From a virus: 64,000 nt of DNA. Where the stretch lies: the IMG/VR virus record IMGVR_UViG_3300033145_002663, positions 28,470 through 92,469 of that record; one strand, given 5' to 3'. The notes under the pieces are model-generated. The model was not told the origin of the DNA. It searched no databases and saw only the letters and a list, made by a program, of their open reading frames with translations. Both the position numbers and the translations under genes were made by a program. Shown one piece after another: positions 1 through 7,445 of this stretch (positions are counted from its first letter, which is position 1; the number at the start of each line of letters is the position of its first letter).

Positions 1-472
1 TATTCTTTTTCTTCCTATTAATGTTTAAATCCTGGCTGTAAATATTATCGGTAAGTTTGCTAATTTTATTGCAATAATCTGTTATTGTTTCTGACGCTTT
101 GATATCTGGAAACATAGTGGCGACTGCTGTGATATTGTCCGGTAATAACTTAGAAAAGATCTCTTTTTCGTAATTGGGATATTGTTCTGCAAGGTATTGT
201 TTAAAAACAACTGTTAATTCTTCCCGTTTCTTTCGGTAAACTTCTTTGTCTTGTTCTTTTTCTTTTATCGATTCAATGTCTTCAATTTGAGAAATATAAA
301 CATTCCAACAATCTACAATCGTAGCTATAAAAACAATTATAAAAACAATCGAAGATAGGATTGTAAAGACCGGAATAACGCTATCGCTGCCTTCCCAATC
401 CTTTACATAAGTATAACTACTTAATATATAAACAATAGTCCCTAAGCAAAATGTTCCTAACAATTTAATCAT
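1..472 (-). CDS. Partial small membrane protein
   Basis: This reading frame runs off the left edge of the window with 157 codons visible and no stop. A GGAGG ribosome site at 480-484 precedes the ATG at 472, and the stop codon of the integrase gene lies between them, so the two genes are probably co-translated. Two hydrophobic stretches (about residues 3-20 and 30-48) predict a two-span membrane protein. The rest is charged and Lys/Glu-rich, with a probable coiled segment around residues 58-75 that would lie in the cytoplasm. I do not recognise a family. Its place next to the integrase fits an accessory (lysogenic conversion or exclusion) role, but that is only a guess from position. Confidence 0.6.
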   Translation of the reverse strand, partial: MIKLLGTFCLGTIVYILSSYTYVKDWEGSDSVIPVFTILSSIVFIIVFIATIVDCWNVYISQIEDIESIKEKEQDKEVYRKKREELTVVFKQYLAEQYPNYEKEIFSKLLPDNITAVATMFPDIKASETITDYCNKISKLTDNIYSQDLNINRKKKN

Positions 473-475
473 TTT

Positions 476-1783
476 TTATCCTCCATTCCCCGGAAACTTA
501 ATCACGTTATTAAAATCCTCAACACAAACCTTCCTTGCTTCCCTCTGTCGCTTGATCGCGGCTTCCTGCACCTGGCGTTTCTTATCCATGGTGATCTCAG
601 CGTACTGCTCCACGGACTTCCGTGTGGCATGATCTGTTAGGATCTGCAGGTCGTCGATCGATCCTCCCTCCTCAATAAAATTCGTACATGCCGTATGTTT
701 TAATCCCTGGTACGTCCAGATACGCCTCACCCCCGCGTCGTCGCAGGCCTGGTACCACAAATTCCTGAGCGCCTCGAGGGTGTACCTCCGTCCTTTCTTC
801 CGGGCCCGTGGATTTGCAAACAGGAACGGGCTGTCCGGATCCTGATTTAAAAGCTGCTCGGCAGTTGCTTTGAACCGATCATCGCATGCCACGTAATGAA
901 TCTTGGGTTTCTGCCAGTTGGTCTTAACCGAATTAACAAGCTGCCTGGCAGATATGGCCCGGTGAACCTTAAAACACTCCGTGAACGGATCGTAATCGAT
1001 CTTATGCAGGGCGCAGGCCTCACCGAGTCTCCGGTAGTGCAAATACACCCAGTGAAATATCGGGCGCGTAGTTCCAGGCAGCTTGTTATACACGGCGTCC
1101 CATTCTTCCCGTGTGAGCCACTGAATTTCAGGCTTTTGGAGGTTGTAGTCCTCAAGTGTAGGGAAGGGCGGAACCACCGAGATACGCTTGGATCTGCGGG
1201 CGTAGAGCATCATTTTCTTTAAGGTGCTCATAATGTTCAGAGCGGTCTTATCAATATTGCCCTCCGGGTTCTTTCGTCTAAGCCGATCAAGGATGTAATT
1301 TAAAAACGACATCAGAATATCATGCTCGATCTCATGCAGCCGAACCGGGTGCTTGGAGAAGAAAGGTTCGATCCAGGTGCGGGCATATGATTGATACGCT
1401 TTTATCGTGGCCGGCTTACGGCGTTTGGCCACGACGTCATTGATAAACGTATGGTAATACTCGATGGTGTCCGTCCAGCCGTCCTGTGTGAACTCCTCGA
1501 TCCTGAAGACGCACTCGCCCTTCTTCGCTTGCTCAGCGCGTCCCTGCATGAGAGAGCGGAGTTTTCTGGCCAGCTCGTACCCTTTGCACTTATCCTTGTC
1601 CGGTACCGGGCGCCCATTATTAAGAACAATCGTGCCGCTGCGCATCTTAAACGCGGTGCAGGGCATGTGGCCACCCTTGTATTTTGTGATCCAGCGGTTC
1701 TTATTTTTCTTCGTGGACTTTTCATCATACCAAATCACGGCCCACCGGTTCCGGTCAGCCTGATATTGAATTGAGCCTTTCAT
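476..1783 (-). CDS. int: Tyrosine recombinase, likely phage integrase
   Basis: A 435-residue site-specific recombinase, expected to integrate the phage into the host chromosome. The ATG at 1783 is chosen because AGGGAGG lies 8 bases upstream; a longer frame to 1834 would need a TTG start. The N-terminal part looks like an arm-type DNA-binding domain, residues about 105-200 are the SAM-like core-binding domain, and residues 220-400 the catalytic domain. Visible catalytic positions are Arg251/252 (YRRLGE), Lys287 or 292 in the beta-hairpin, His385 (TDHAT) and Tyr394 (EQYAE). The usual HxLRH box reads YQGLKHT, so the expected His and second Arg are Gln359 and Lys362. This is divergent but not clearly dead. 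No attachment site could be identified by eye. Confidence 0.88.
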   Translation of the reverse strand: MKGSIQYQADRNRWAVIWYDEKSTKKNKNRWITKYKGGHMPCTAFKMRSGTIVLNNGRPVPDKDKCKGYELARKLRSLMQGRAEQAKKGECVFRIEEFTQDGWTDTIEYYHTFINDVVAKRRKPATIKAYQSYARTWIEPFFSKHPVRLHEIEHDILMSFLNYILDRLRRKNPEGNIDKTALNIMSTLKKMMLYARRSKRISVVPPFPTLEDYNLQKPEIQWLTREEWDAVYNKLPGTTRPIFHWVYLHYRRLGEACALHKIDYDPFTECFKVHRAISARQLVNSVKTNWQKPKIHYVACDDRFKATAEQLLNQDPDSPFLFANPRARKKGRRYTLEALRNLWYQACDDAGVRRIWTYQGLKHTACTNFIEEGGSIDDLQILTDHATRKSVEQYAEITMDKKRQVQEAAIKRQREARKVCVEDFNNVIKFPGNGG

Positions 1784-1830
1784 AACATAATCCTCCCTGA
1801 AGGGAAGATTATCATATATTTGATTCTTAA

Positions 1831-2421
1831 TCAATATTTCGTCAACGTTAAATTTAAATATTTTTTTCTGGCGTTATATTCCATCCTATTTATACAAAAC
1901 CCATCTGTGTTTGCATAATCCACATCAAAGGAAATCTTGGCGGTACTGGATACAGGCAGTCTTGTTAAAATCTTTTTAAATTCTAATACGGTTAAATTTT
2001 TCTTTCCCAATGAGTTCCTTCCGTTTAATACGAAGTTTATGTAGTTTTTATTATTGTCAATTAGTTCAATTATGCCTATATTATCTTCATTAAAGAAAAT
2101 TTCTGTATCATCAGGCATTTGGTTTAAAATTGCTTTAAGATTCATTACTGTTAAAACGCGGTTAATTTCTTTTACAAATCCTTTTTTAGAGCGAATATAA
2201 TTAAGCAATTCATCAGAAAGCTTAAACCATTCACCACGAATTTTTAAATGATGAAACTGTTGATGTAATTTCATTTCATCATTTTTATTACCATTAATTG
2301 TTTTGAGTAATTTTAATTTAGAAGGAGTCCCTATTTGCAATTCAGCCAATCTTTTTTTTGGACTTTGTGATGTTCCGATTTTAATATCACCATTTTGACC
2401 ATTTTGAATAAAATAAATCAT
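1831..2421 (-). CDS. T5orf172/GIY-YIG-like protein
   Basis: A 196-residue protein. Residues 1-80 match the T5orf172 / Mug113 branch of the GIY-YIG fold: MIYFIQ at the start, IKIGTS near residue 13, RLAELQIGTP near 24-33, and an LHQQFHHLKIRGEWF block near 53-67. The family is often linked to phage DNA cleavage or repair, but the role here is not shown. The C-terminal 110 residues (MPDDTEIFF and following) are unassigned. The start at 2421 is one base after the stop of the metallopeptidase gene, so translation is coupled; the longer frame to 2520 would only overlap that gene. Confidence 0.7.
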   Translation of the reverse strand: MIYFIQNGQNGDIKIGTSQSPKKRLAELQIGTPSKLKLLKTINGNKNDEMKLHQQFHHLKIRGEWFKLSDELLNYIRSKKGFVKEINRVLTVMNLKAILNQMPDDTEIFFNEDNIGIIELIDNNKNYINFVLNGRNSLGKKNLTVLEFKKILTRLPVSSTAKISFDVDYANTDGFCINRMEYNARKKYLNLTLTKY

Positions 2422-2422
2422 G

Positions 2423-2914
2423 TTACATCCCCGGCAACTTCTGCTGCGAGTTTTTAATTGACTCATATTTAGTGGCCACCAATATCCCCACCCGGTCCCG
2501 CCAGCGGGGATCGTCCTCATTTAAATTAACCTCACTGTGAAAATCCTCGATCGAATGCGGGCGCAGTTTGTACGGACTCTTGGATTCGATCTCTATGTGC
2601 GTATGCCTGAGCTCGTGCCGGATAATCCGAACACGATCCAAATCCTCGATGTTGTTCCACATCACCTTGTCCAGGTACATGATATAATCGTAGCCGGTGT
2701 CGGACCCGGATTCGTCAATAGTCAGGTGCCGGGTGAGATCATTGGTTTTTGTAATTCTGCCCAGGGTAATTGTGTCTCCGGTTTTACGTTCTTTGAGATC
2801 CATGAGTATCAGGATCTTGCAATCACCGAGCTCTTTAAAATGGCTTCCAATTAGCAAGCGCATGAGATCATACGCGTGCTCCGGGGCGTCTTCGAATCTG
2901 ATGTCTACATCCAT
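2423..2914 (-). CDS. Putative phage metallopeptidase
   Basis: A 163-residue protein with an HExxH zinc-binding helix (RHELRHTHI, around residues 113-121) followed by a conserved RPHSIEDF block that probably supplies the third ligand. This arrangement matches the 'putative phage metallopeptidase' family, whose substrates are unknown. The ATG at 2914 has AGGAGG 6-7 bases upstream (2921-2926); the longer frame to 2962 is an overlap with the neighbour. It sits in a tight leftward operon with the 51-residue gene upstream and the GIY-YIG-like gene downstream. SprT-like or anti-host proteolytic roles are possible but not shown. Confidence 0.75.
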   Translation of the reverse strand: MDVDIRFEDAPEHAYDLMRLLIGSHFKELGDCKILILMDLKERKTGDTITLGRITKTNDLTRHLTIDESGSDTGYDYIMYLDKVMWNNIEDLDRVRIIRHELRHTHIEIESKSPYKLRPHSIEDFHSEVNLNEDDPRWRDRVGILVATKYESIKNSQQKLPGM

Positions 2915-2915
2915 G

Positions 2916-3071
2916 TTAATCCTCCTTTCTTTCTCGTTCAATACCAGCGATGACCGCTTCATATGACCGATTATAAATTTCGGTAAATTCCGGTGACGGC
3001 CAGTTTAAATATTTTCTGATGGCCTCTGCCACTGGCTCCATTATTTTATAAATATTGTAAGTGTCTTCCAT
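2916..3071 (-). CDS. Small hypothetical protein (51 aa)
   Basis: A 51-residue frame whose ATG shares one base with the TAA of the patatin-like gene (TAATG) and whose end contains the ribosome site of the metallopeptidase gene. The protein is acidic and helical in look, with a YLNWPSPEF turn near residues 21-29. The perfect fit between flanking genes supports it as real. No family is recognised. Confidence 0.6.
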   Translation of the reverse strand: MEDTYNIYKIMEPVAEAIRKYLNWPSPEFTEIYNRSYEAVIAGIERERKED

Positions 3072-3799
3072 TATTTAACCTCCAAAAACTCCTTCGCAGC
3101 CTCACGGCCATTATTATAAAGCGATTCCTTCTGATCATCGGTCAGGTCAAAGTCCGTGGCCATAATATCCATGACCGGGATATAAATTATCTTTCTCACG
3201 GTTTTCGGCAGGTGCTCTTTGTGAATACGCTGGGCATCCACATAGTTGAAGTGGGCCAGGAACAGGTCTTTTATGGTGGGGTTGTCCGTATTTTTCAGAT
3301 AGCACTTGGGGCGTTCATCCATATACATGAACAGTCCAAATGTTGGGATGTCCGTGGTTTTATTGAGACCGTCTGTATTATTATTTAGACCGCCGATATA
3401 GGGGAAATTACTGCATATGGTGCCGTCGGTAGGAAGTTTACAACTTCTTTCTAAAGCATTATACATAGGAAAATCACTTTGGTAGTCCTGTATTTCGCTT
3501 TTGTATATTGATAAATCGCTTATAAAAACTTGGAAATCTTTTGGCCATGTCCATCCCAATCCTTCTTGAAGAAGAACAAGCTCAACAAATCTGTATGGCG
3601 TTATTGGCCTTTTATTTAATAATTTAGGATTATATTTATTAAATATTCCCGTCTTAACCAACGCCCCAACAACAGCGCCGGCAGAAACGCCGGCGAAGTT
3701 TTTAATCTCATATTGTTTTTGAATTTCCTCAATTGCTCCCGCGAAAGCGTACAGCCCGCGAGCCCCGCATCCATCAGCTACGATGTTGCATTGCTTCAT
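3071..3799 (-). CDS. Patatin-like serine hydrolase
   Basis: A 242-residue protein with the hallmarks of the patatin-like phospholipase fold: an oxyanion loop DGCGARG at residues 9-15 and a nucleophile elbow GVSAG at 37-41 (Ser39). The expected Asp partner is less clear; DGTICSNFPY near residue 128 is the best candidate. Family members cleave acyl chains from membrane phospholipids. AGGAGAGACTTC precedes the ATG. Bacterial patatins act as virulence factors, housekeeping lipases or CBASS effectors (CapV), but no cyclase gene is seen nearby, so there is no direct support for a defence role. In a phage it could act in lysis, membrane remodelling or exclusion; which of these is unknown. Confidence 0.82.
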   Translation of the reverse strand: MKQCNIVADGCGARGLYAFAGAIEEIQKQYEIKNFAGVSAGAVVGALVKTGIFNKYNPKLLNKRPITPYRFVELVLLQEGLGWTWPKDFQVFISDLSIYKSEIQDYQSDFPMYNALERSCKLPTDGTICSNFPYIGGLNNNTDGLNKTTDIPTFGLFMYMDERPKCYLKNTDNPTIKDLFLAHFNYVDAQRIHKEHLPKTVRKIIYIPVMDIMATDFDLTDDQKESLYNNGREAAKEFLEVK

Positions 3800-3812
3800 G
3801 AAGTCTCTCCTA

Positions 3813-4115
3813 TTATTTTTCTGAGGGCCAAGTTATTTTAGTGAAGACAGCAACTCCATTTTTCAATTTACATTCGCCCGACCAAGACTTCATGACAATT
3901 TCCGCTGGGATACCTCTATTTTGCTCATAAGCACTTAAGCAATTGTGTAGTTCTTCAGCCAGCATCAGACCGGCATCAAGAAGAATTTTTGCAAACTGCT
4001 CTTCTTCCGAGGTTAATTCTTTACGCTTTTCAAATTCTTCTTTGATACCTTCAAAAGATAAACTCGCATCCTGAACCCCGATACCACTTATTTCTATTCT
4101 TTTTTCTTCGCTCAT
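3813..4115 (-). CDS. Hypothetical protein (100 aa)
   Basis: A 100-residue acidic protein with an AAGGAGG ribosome site directly upstream. A Glu/Lys-rich helix (residues 24-40) is followed by a mixed helical region and a short strand-rich C-terminus. I recognise no family. It lies 13 bases upstream of the patatin-like gene in the same leftward operon and may be its partner, but only position suggests this. Confidence 0.6.
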   Translation of the reverse strand: MSEEKRIEISGIGVQDASLSFEGIKEEFEKRKELTSEEEQFAKILLDAGLMLAEELHNCLSAYEQNRGIPAEIVMKSWSGECKLKNGVAVFTKITWPSEK

Positions 4116-4132
4116 GCTACCTCCTTATGAGT

Positions 4133-4792
4133 TTATTCAAGACTTTCAGCGTGCCTAACAATATATTCTTCAAGGCCGGAAATATTATAACGTTCCGACA
4201 ATACTCTGATAAGATCATTCTCATGGATTTTGTTACCATCACTATCTTTAACAAACATACTGCTATGTTTTAGGCATTTGGATTTTGGATCGATGAAGAA
4301 GGATTTATTTTTTGCCTTGATTGCTTTCTTGAGAGGTTTTTCAAGACGCTCCTTCTGTTTTTTGATTGATCTAAAACCGTCATTTGAAAATGCAAGGGCT
4401 ATTTCAGAATTGTCCATGTCTTCCAATTTTTTAGTGATTGATGTAATGTTGTCACCTATAATGACTGCAAGGGGAATCTGTTTCTCTCCGGTTACAACTG
4501 CTAACTGATCTTGCCTGGAGATATGCTCAAGTTTTTTAAGTAAGGGTTTATTAGTAAAGAATTTTATAAAAGCTTTTTCATGGAGCAATCCACTGCCAAT
4601 GCTTTGCAGCCACCTGCGCCATTTCAGTTGTGGCTCCCTTCCCATCTGAATTAATCTGACAGTAATTTTAGCTGCACGACAAATTGTCCTTTCAGTTAAT
4701 CCAAGACATTTTGCAAGCTCGGCTTCCAATTGCTCTGCGTTCATTCCATCAATGTCGCTATCAGGATTGATTGGTTGTACTTGTGTTTCCAT
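4133..4792 (-). CDS. Hypothetical protein with HTH-like N-terminus
   Basis: A 219-residue protein. Residues about 18-50 (EQLEAELAKCLGLTERTI and following) read like a helix-turn-helix of the type found in phage regulators; the remainder is Lys-rich and helical. The start lies inside the 3' end of the zinc-ribbon gene (32-base overlap), with AAGGAGGAATTAA before the ATG. This is a compact phage-style arrangement. No specific family is recognised, and a DNA-binding role is inference. Confidence 0.55.
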   Translation of the reverse strand: METQVQPINPDSDIDGMNAEQLEAELAKCLGLTERTICRAAKITVRLIQMGREPQLKWRRWLQSIGSGLLHEKAFIKFFTNKPLLKKLEHISRQDQLAVVTGEKQIPLAVIIGDNITSITKKLEDMDNSEIALAFSNDGFRSIKKQKERLEKPLKKAIKAKNKSFFIDPKSKCLKHSSMFVKDSDGNKIHENDLIRVLSERYNISGLEEYIVRHAESLE

Positions 4793-5645
4793 TTAATTCC
4801 TCCTTACATAAAATATAATACATTAAAATTTCATCTTCTTTAATTTTTCTTAAATAATTTTTCTTGTATGTAGATTCCTTAGAAATACCCCCCTTCCAAT
4901 TTCCTGAACCTCCATTGGCCTGATATCTCCCATTGCATTTTGCAGAACAACAAAAGTTTTTATTTCTTTTCTCTTGGCATGGTGTAATATATTTTGTTTT
5001 TCCACAAACAACGCATGGCACTTCCTTTCCTGTTTGCATTTTTTCGCCCTGTCGCTTTGATGAACAAATTTTGCATGTACCTCCACGCCTTATAACAGAG
5101 AGATATGCATCCCATTTTTCCCCACATTTGCATATTACTAGGATTTTAGTTTCGTAGTTTACATATGGCCCAATAAACTTATGTCCCATTTTTTCGATTT
5201 CATTTTTTACATTTTCCTCACTTAACATATGGGTGTAGCAATTTTTTCCTTTACGCCATTCGTAATGACATTTTTGAGAACAAAAGTTGTTTCTTCTGAT
5301 TCCGATTTCACACTTATGTTTTTCGAATAACTTTTTGCAATTTTTACATTCCACTTTGATCTTTGTTTTGCGAAATTCACCGTTGCATTTTTGAGAACAG
5401 AATATTTTTTGGTTTTTATGAATGTTTTTTGCATATTTTACTTTTGGCCTCAGAAAAAAGCGTTGACAATTTTCGCATCTTAATTTTACTTTATTTCTTT
5501 CTAAAGATTTTTTATTCATAATTCGTTTGCATTTCAAACATTCATGCTTACGAATCCACCTCAAACTCTTCCCCGTTCCCTCATAATCATGCCCCCGCTT
5601 GCAGAGAGTCCCGAGATAATATTTTGATTCGTCGAAGGGGTTCAT
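4761..5645 (-). CDS. Multi-zinc-ribbon protein (possible HNH-type homing endonuclease relative)
   Basis: A 294-residue Lys/Cys-rich protein. It opens with YYLGTLCKRGHDYEG and a following CLKCKR pair, a module common at the N-terminus of phage-encoded zinc-ribbon proteins. It then carries at least four more Cys pairs (CENCQR, FCSQKCNGEF, CKNCKKLF, FCSQKCHYEW, CKICSSKR, CVVCGK, FCCSAKCNGRY), that is, repeated treble-clef or zinc-ribbon units. The CSxKC-x-GRYQANGG...NWKGG tail resembles the ends of phage HNH endonucleases, but no clear HNH catalytic core is visible. The ATG at 5645 overlaps the upstream TGA (ATGA), which settles the start. Nucleic-acid binding is likely; cleavage is unproven. 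Confidence 0.65.
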   Translation of the reverse strand: MNPFDESKYYLGTLCKRGHDYEGTGKSLRWIRKHECLKCKRIMNKKSLERNKVKLRCENCQRFFLRPKVKYAKNIHKNQKIFCSQKCNGEFRKTKIKVECKNCKKLFEKHKCEIGIRRNNFCSQKCHYEWRKGKNCYTHMLSEENVKNEIEKMGHKFIGPYVNYETKILVICKCGEKWDAYLSVIRRGGTCKICSSKRQGEKMQTGKEVPCVVCGKTKYITPCQEKRNKNFCCSAKCNGRYQANGGSGNWKGGISKESTYKKNYLRKIKEDEILMYYILCKEELNGNTSTTNQS

Positions 5646-6022
5646 TCCTCTCCCAACAATACCTTGCTTATATATAAACATTCGAGTTTTGTTTTAAGAT
5701 CAGCGAAATTTTCATCATCGGAACACACCCGTATTAACTGCTTAATAATATTACGGGTTACTGTACCCGTGATGTAATCCAAATAGCGCCCATTGTGGAA
5801 TAAATAATAGCCGTTACCACGCTTTTTAAACTTATATACTTCCTTGTTCAAAAATTGATCGAGAAAATTATGAAACGTATCTTCATCATCATCATTAACT
5901 TTAAATATGTATCCTGGTTTCATTTTAACCTTTTTTGATGTTATCATTCCTTTTTGAGCCAAAGCGAATGGCATTGCTATTTTTATGATTTTCGATCCAT
6001 GTGGTCTATGTCCTCCAACCAT
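5642..6022 (-). CDS. Hypothetical protein, paralogue of the 23.5-23.9 kb gene
   Basis: A 126-residue protein. Its core (PGYIFKV near residue 36, YKFKKRG near 63, VTRNIIKQLIRVCSDDE near 88, LGEE at the end) matches the product of 23491-23907 block for block (VTRNLIKELKRVCSDDE, ending LGEEG), so the phage carries two diverged copies. AAGGAG lies 8 bases before the ATG. The N-terminal 30 residues are unique to this copy. Function is unknown. Confidence 0.65.
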   Translation of the reverse strand: MVGGHRPHGSKIIKIAMPFALAQKGMITSKKVKMKPGYIFKVNDDDEDTFHNFLDQFLNKEVYKFKKRGNGYYLFHNGRYLDYITGTVTRNIIKQLIRVCSDDENFADLKTKLECLYISKVLLGEE

Positions 6023-6033
6023 TACGACGCTCC

Positions 6034-6105
6034 TTATTTGATCGATACAAAAATATGAGGATGATTGAGTCTTTGTAAATCGATAATGCAGTTTTTTTTA
6101 ATCAT
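6034..6105 (-). CDS. Possible 23-aa leader peptide
   Basis: A short frame (MIKKNCIIDLQ...) with GAAAGGAACGTCA before its ATG, lying between the operator-bearing promoter at 6201-6238 and the gene starting at 6022. Its stop overlaps the ribosome site of that gene. It may be a translated leader, but it could also be chance. Evidence is position and ribosome site only. Confidence 0.3.
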   Translation of the reverse strand: MIKKNCIIDLQRLNHPHIFVSIK

Positions 6106-6200
6106 TGACGTTCCTTTCATGATTGTGTTCGCCCCTGCCATATGGCAGAAAGAACACCGCGCAAAAGCAGGGGCGAACGGTTGGAGGATTGTTGCGCGAT

Positions 6201-6238
6201 GTTCAATTTTAAATAGTTTAATAATGAATTTTAGTCAA
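6201..6238 (-). promoter_or_regulatory. Leftward promoter P6.2 with two 14-bp operators
   Basis: On the minus strand TTGACT (6233-6238) and TATTTA (6210-6215) are 17 bases apart. The spacer carries the 14-mer ATTCATTATTAAAC (6216-6229), and a second copy in the opposite orientation, GTTCAATTTTAAAT, lies at 6201-6214 over the -10. Upstream is the T-rich TTTTTTACTTGACT block shared with other promoters in the window. It should drive the leftward genes from 6105 towards the integrase. Confidence 0.65.
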
Positions 6239-6253
6239 GTAAAAAATGAAGAT

Positions 6254-6637
6254 TTATGGAAGTTTTTTTAGAAGAATTATAAAATGATCGTAAAGCGGTG
6301 CGACATAGAACATTGTTTTCATTGAAGTCGCGCAGATAGTGGTTCGGGTGGTTCGGGCAGTATTAACCGGGCAGCCGGCACAATCATCGTTGCGGCGTTG
6401 ATAACACCCCTTACGGTTTGACCATAACACATTGCCCCCGGTGTCCTGAAGAATGATAACGTCTCTCTTTAAATTAAAAAGAATGTCAAGAGGATATATA
6501 ATATTATTACAGGTAATATATTTTGGAATTTTAAGTTCATACAAAAATGATAGAGCAGTATGTTTAATAAATAGCTGGTCTTGAGTTTGAACAGCTTCCC
6601 GGAAGATTTGATACCGGCAATTTATTGTAGATATCAT
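6254..6637 (-). CDS. Small PAS-like protein with a cysteine cluster
   Basis: A 127-residue protein with a good ribosome site (CAGGAGATGGTTT before ATG). Residues about 56-110 have the run of a PAS fold (DVIILQDTGGNVLWSNRKG), followed by a C-x7-C-x2-C cluster (KGCYQRRNDDCAGCPV) of the sort seen in some PAS sensor domains that bind metal or heme-like cofactors. No output domain follows. Its position directly downstream of the repressor gene, and just before the next leftward promoter, suggests a regulatory accessory. The PAS call rests on pattern only and is tentative. Confidence 0.5.
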   Translation of the reverse strand: MISTINCRYQIFREAVQTQDQLFIKHTALSFLYELKIPKYITCNNIIYPLDILFNLKRDVIILQDTGGNVLWSNRKGCYQRRNDDCAGCPVNTARTTRTTICATSMKTMFYVAPLYDHFIILLKKLP

Positions 6638-6685
6638 AAACCATCTCCTGAATTTTTAAGAAAAAGAAAAATATTACAGGAGAAT

Positions 6686-7057
6686 TTACGCTATGTCGAC
6701 TTTCTTTATATACTGTTCCATCTTTTTAAATGTAAATTTAATCAGCTCGGGATCTTTAATTTTAGCTGCCAGATTTATAGATTCCAGATAGTGTCCTAAT
6801 TTTGGAAAATATTCAAGCGCCTCTTTGCTGACGAGAAAACCGTCGGTGTTATCGTCGTTATGATCCAAATCAATCCCCAGTTCAGCGCTGATATCTTTTA
6901 ATTCCTGTAATGTCGGTTTTTGAATCCCCGCCTCGATTTTGCGCATCTTTACGTGCGGTGCGTTCAGTTTCGGGAAAAGTTTTTCCCCAAGCATTTTCTG
7001 TGTCCAACCTTTCCGGCTCCTGTGCAGCGCGATGAGCTCTCCCTGTTTTAATTTCAT
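6686..7057 (-). CDS. XRE-family phage repressor (CI-like)
   Basis: A 123-residue protein with an N-terminal helix-turn-helix of the Cro/C1 (XRE) type (ELIALHRSRKGWTQKMLGEKLF, about residues 5-26, recognition region to about 45). A 75-residue helical C-terminus probably mediates dimerisation; no LexA-like autoprotease domain is visible. The ATG at 7057 follows GGGGGGTAAC; the frame to 7102 lacks a ribosome site. It faces away from the Cro-like gene across an operator region at 7088-7131, the standard layout of a lysogeny switch. It is the best candidate to bind the 14-bp dyads found across the window. How it would be inactivated on induction is not visible. Confidence 0.8.
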   Translation of the reverse strand: MKLKQGELIALHRSRKGWTQKMLGEKLFPKLNAPHVKMRKIEAGIQKPTLQELKDISAELGIDLDHNDDNTDGFLVSKEALEYFPKLGHYLESINLAAKIKDPELIKFTFKKMEQYIKKVDIA

Positions 7058-7087
7058 GTTACCCCCCACTTTTTGTTTAAAAATTAC

Positions 7088-7131
7088 TTGACTAAAGTTC
7101 AAAATTAAACTAAAAAAGTTTAAAAATAAAC
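7088..7131 (+). promoter_or_regulatory. Rightward promoter P7.1 with paired operators
   Basis: TTGACT (7088-7093) and TAAAAA (7111-7116) are separated by 17 bases. The 14-mer GTTCAAAATTAAAC fills the downstream part of the spacer (7097-7110), and GTTTAAAAATAAAC follows at 7118-7131, so the centres are 21 bp apart, two helical turns. This promoter serves the Cro-like gene and the rightward replication operon. The same pair with the same 21-bp spacing recurs at 56633 and 56654. Confidence 0.75.
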
Positions 7132-7151
7132 TTTTACGGAGACTGAATTAA

Positions 7152-7406
7152 ATGACAATCGATGATTATTTGAAATCAACAAAGTTAAAAGCCCTTGAAT
7201 TTGCTAAAAGAATCAACCGCCACCCATCCTACGTCTCTAAACTAAAAAAGAAAAAAATTGTTCCTTCGCTTCTGGAAGCTTTAGTTATTTTTAAAGTGTC
7301 CGACGGCCATATCAATATCGAAGATATGGTCCATACAAAACATCTAAAAGCTCACGGCTTACTCAAAAGCGACAGTTCCGCTGTTATTAAATTAATACAG
7401 AATTGA
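7152..7406 (+). CDS. Cro-like / YdaS-type DNA-binding protein
   Basis: An 84-residue protein with a helix-turn-helix near residues 12-34 (LKALEFAKRINRHPSYVSKL), followed by VPSLLEALVIFKVSDG, the pattern of YdaS/Cro-type regulators. It is the first gene of the rightward operon, immediately after the operator pair, and diverges from the CI-like gene. It should compete with the repressor for the operators and favour lytic growth; this is inference from family and position. Confidence 0.75.
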   Translation: MTIDDYLKSTKLKALEFAKRINRHPSYVSKLKKKKIVPSLLEALVIFKVSDGHINIEDMVHTKHLKAHGLLKSDSSAVIKLIQN

Positions 7407-7417
7407 ATATAAGTCAA
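7389..7417 (-). promoter_or_regulatory. Possible leftward antisense promoter P7.4
   Basis: On the minus strand, TTTTTTACTTGACT ends in a -35 at 7412-7417, and TAATTT (7389-7394) lies 17 bases downstream. A degenerate operator (ATTCAA and following) occupies the spacer. The upstream block is nearly the same as at the 6.2 and 33.4 kb promoters. Transcripts would run antisense through the Cro-like gene and into the repressor gene, which recalls a lambda PRE-type promoter. Confidence 0.4.
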
Positions 7418-7445
7418 GTAAAAAAGTGAACAATAGGGTTGTTTT

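Noticed and set aside
3071-5645. CBASS-type defence island based on the patatin-like gene
   Set aside because: No cyclase, ubiquitin-like accessory or Cap gene is adjacent; the neighbours are zinc-ribbon and unknown proteins.
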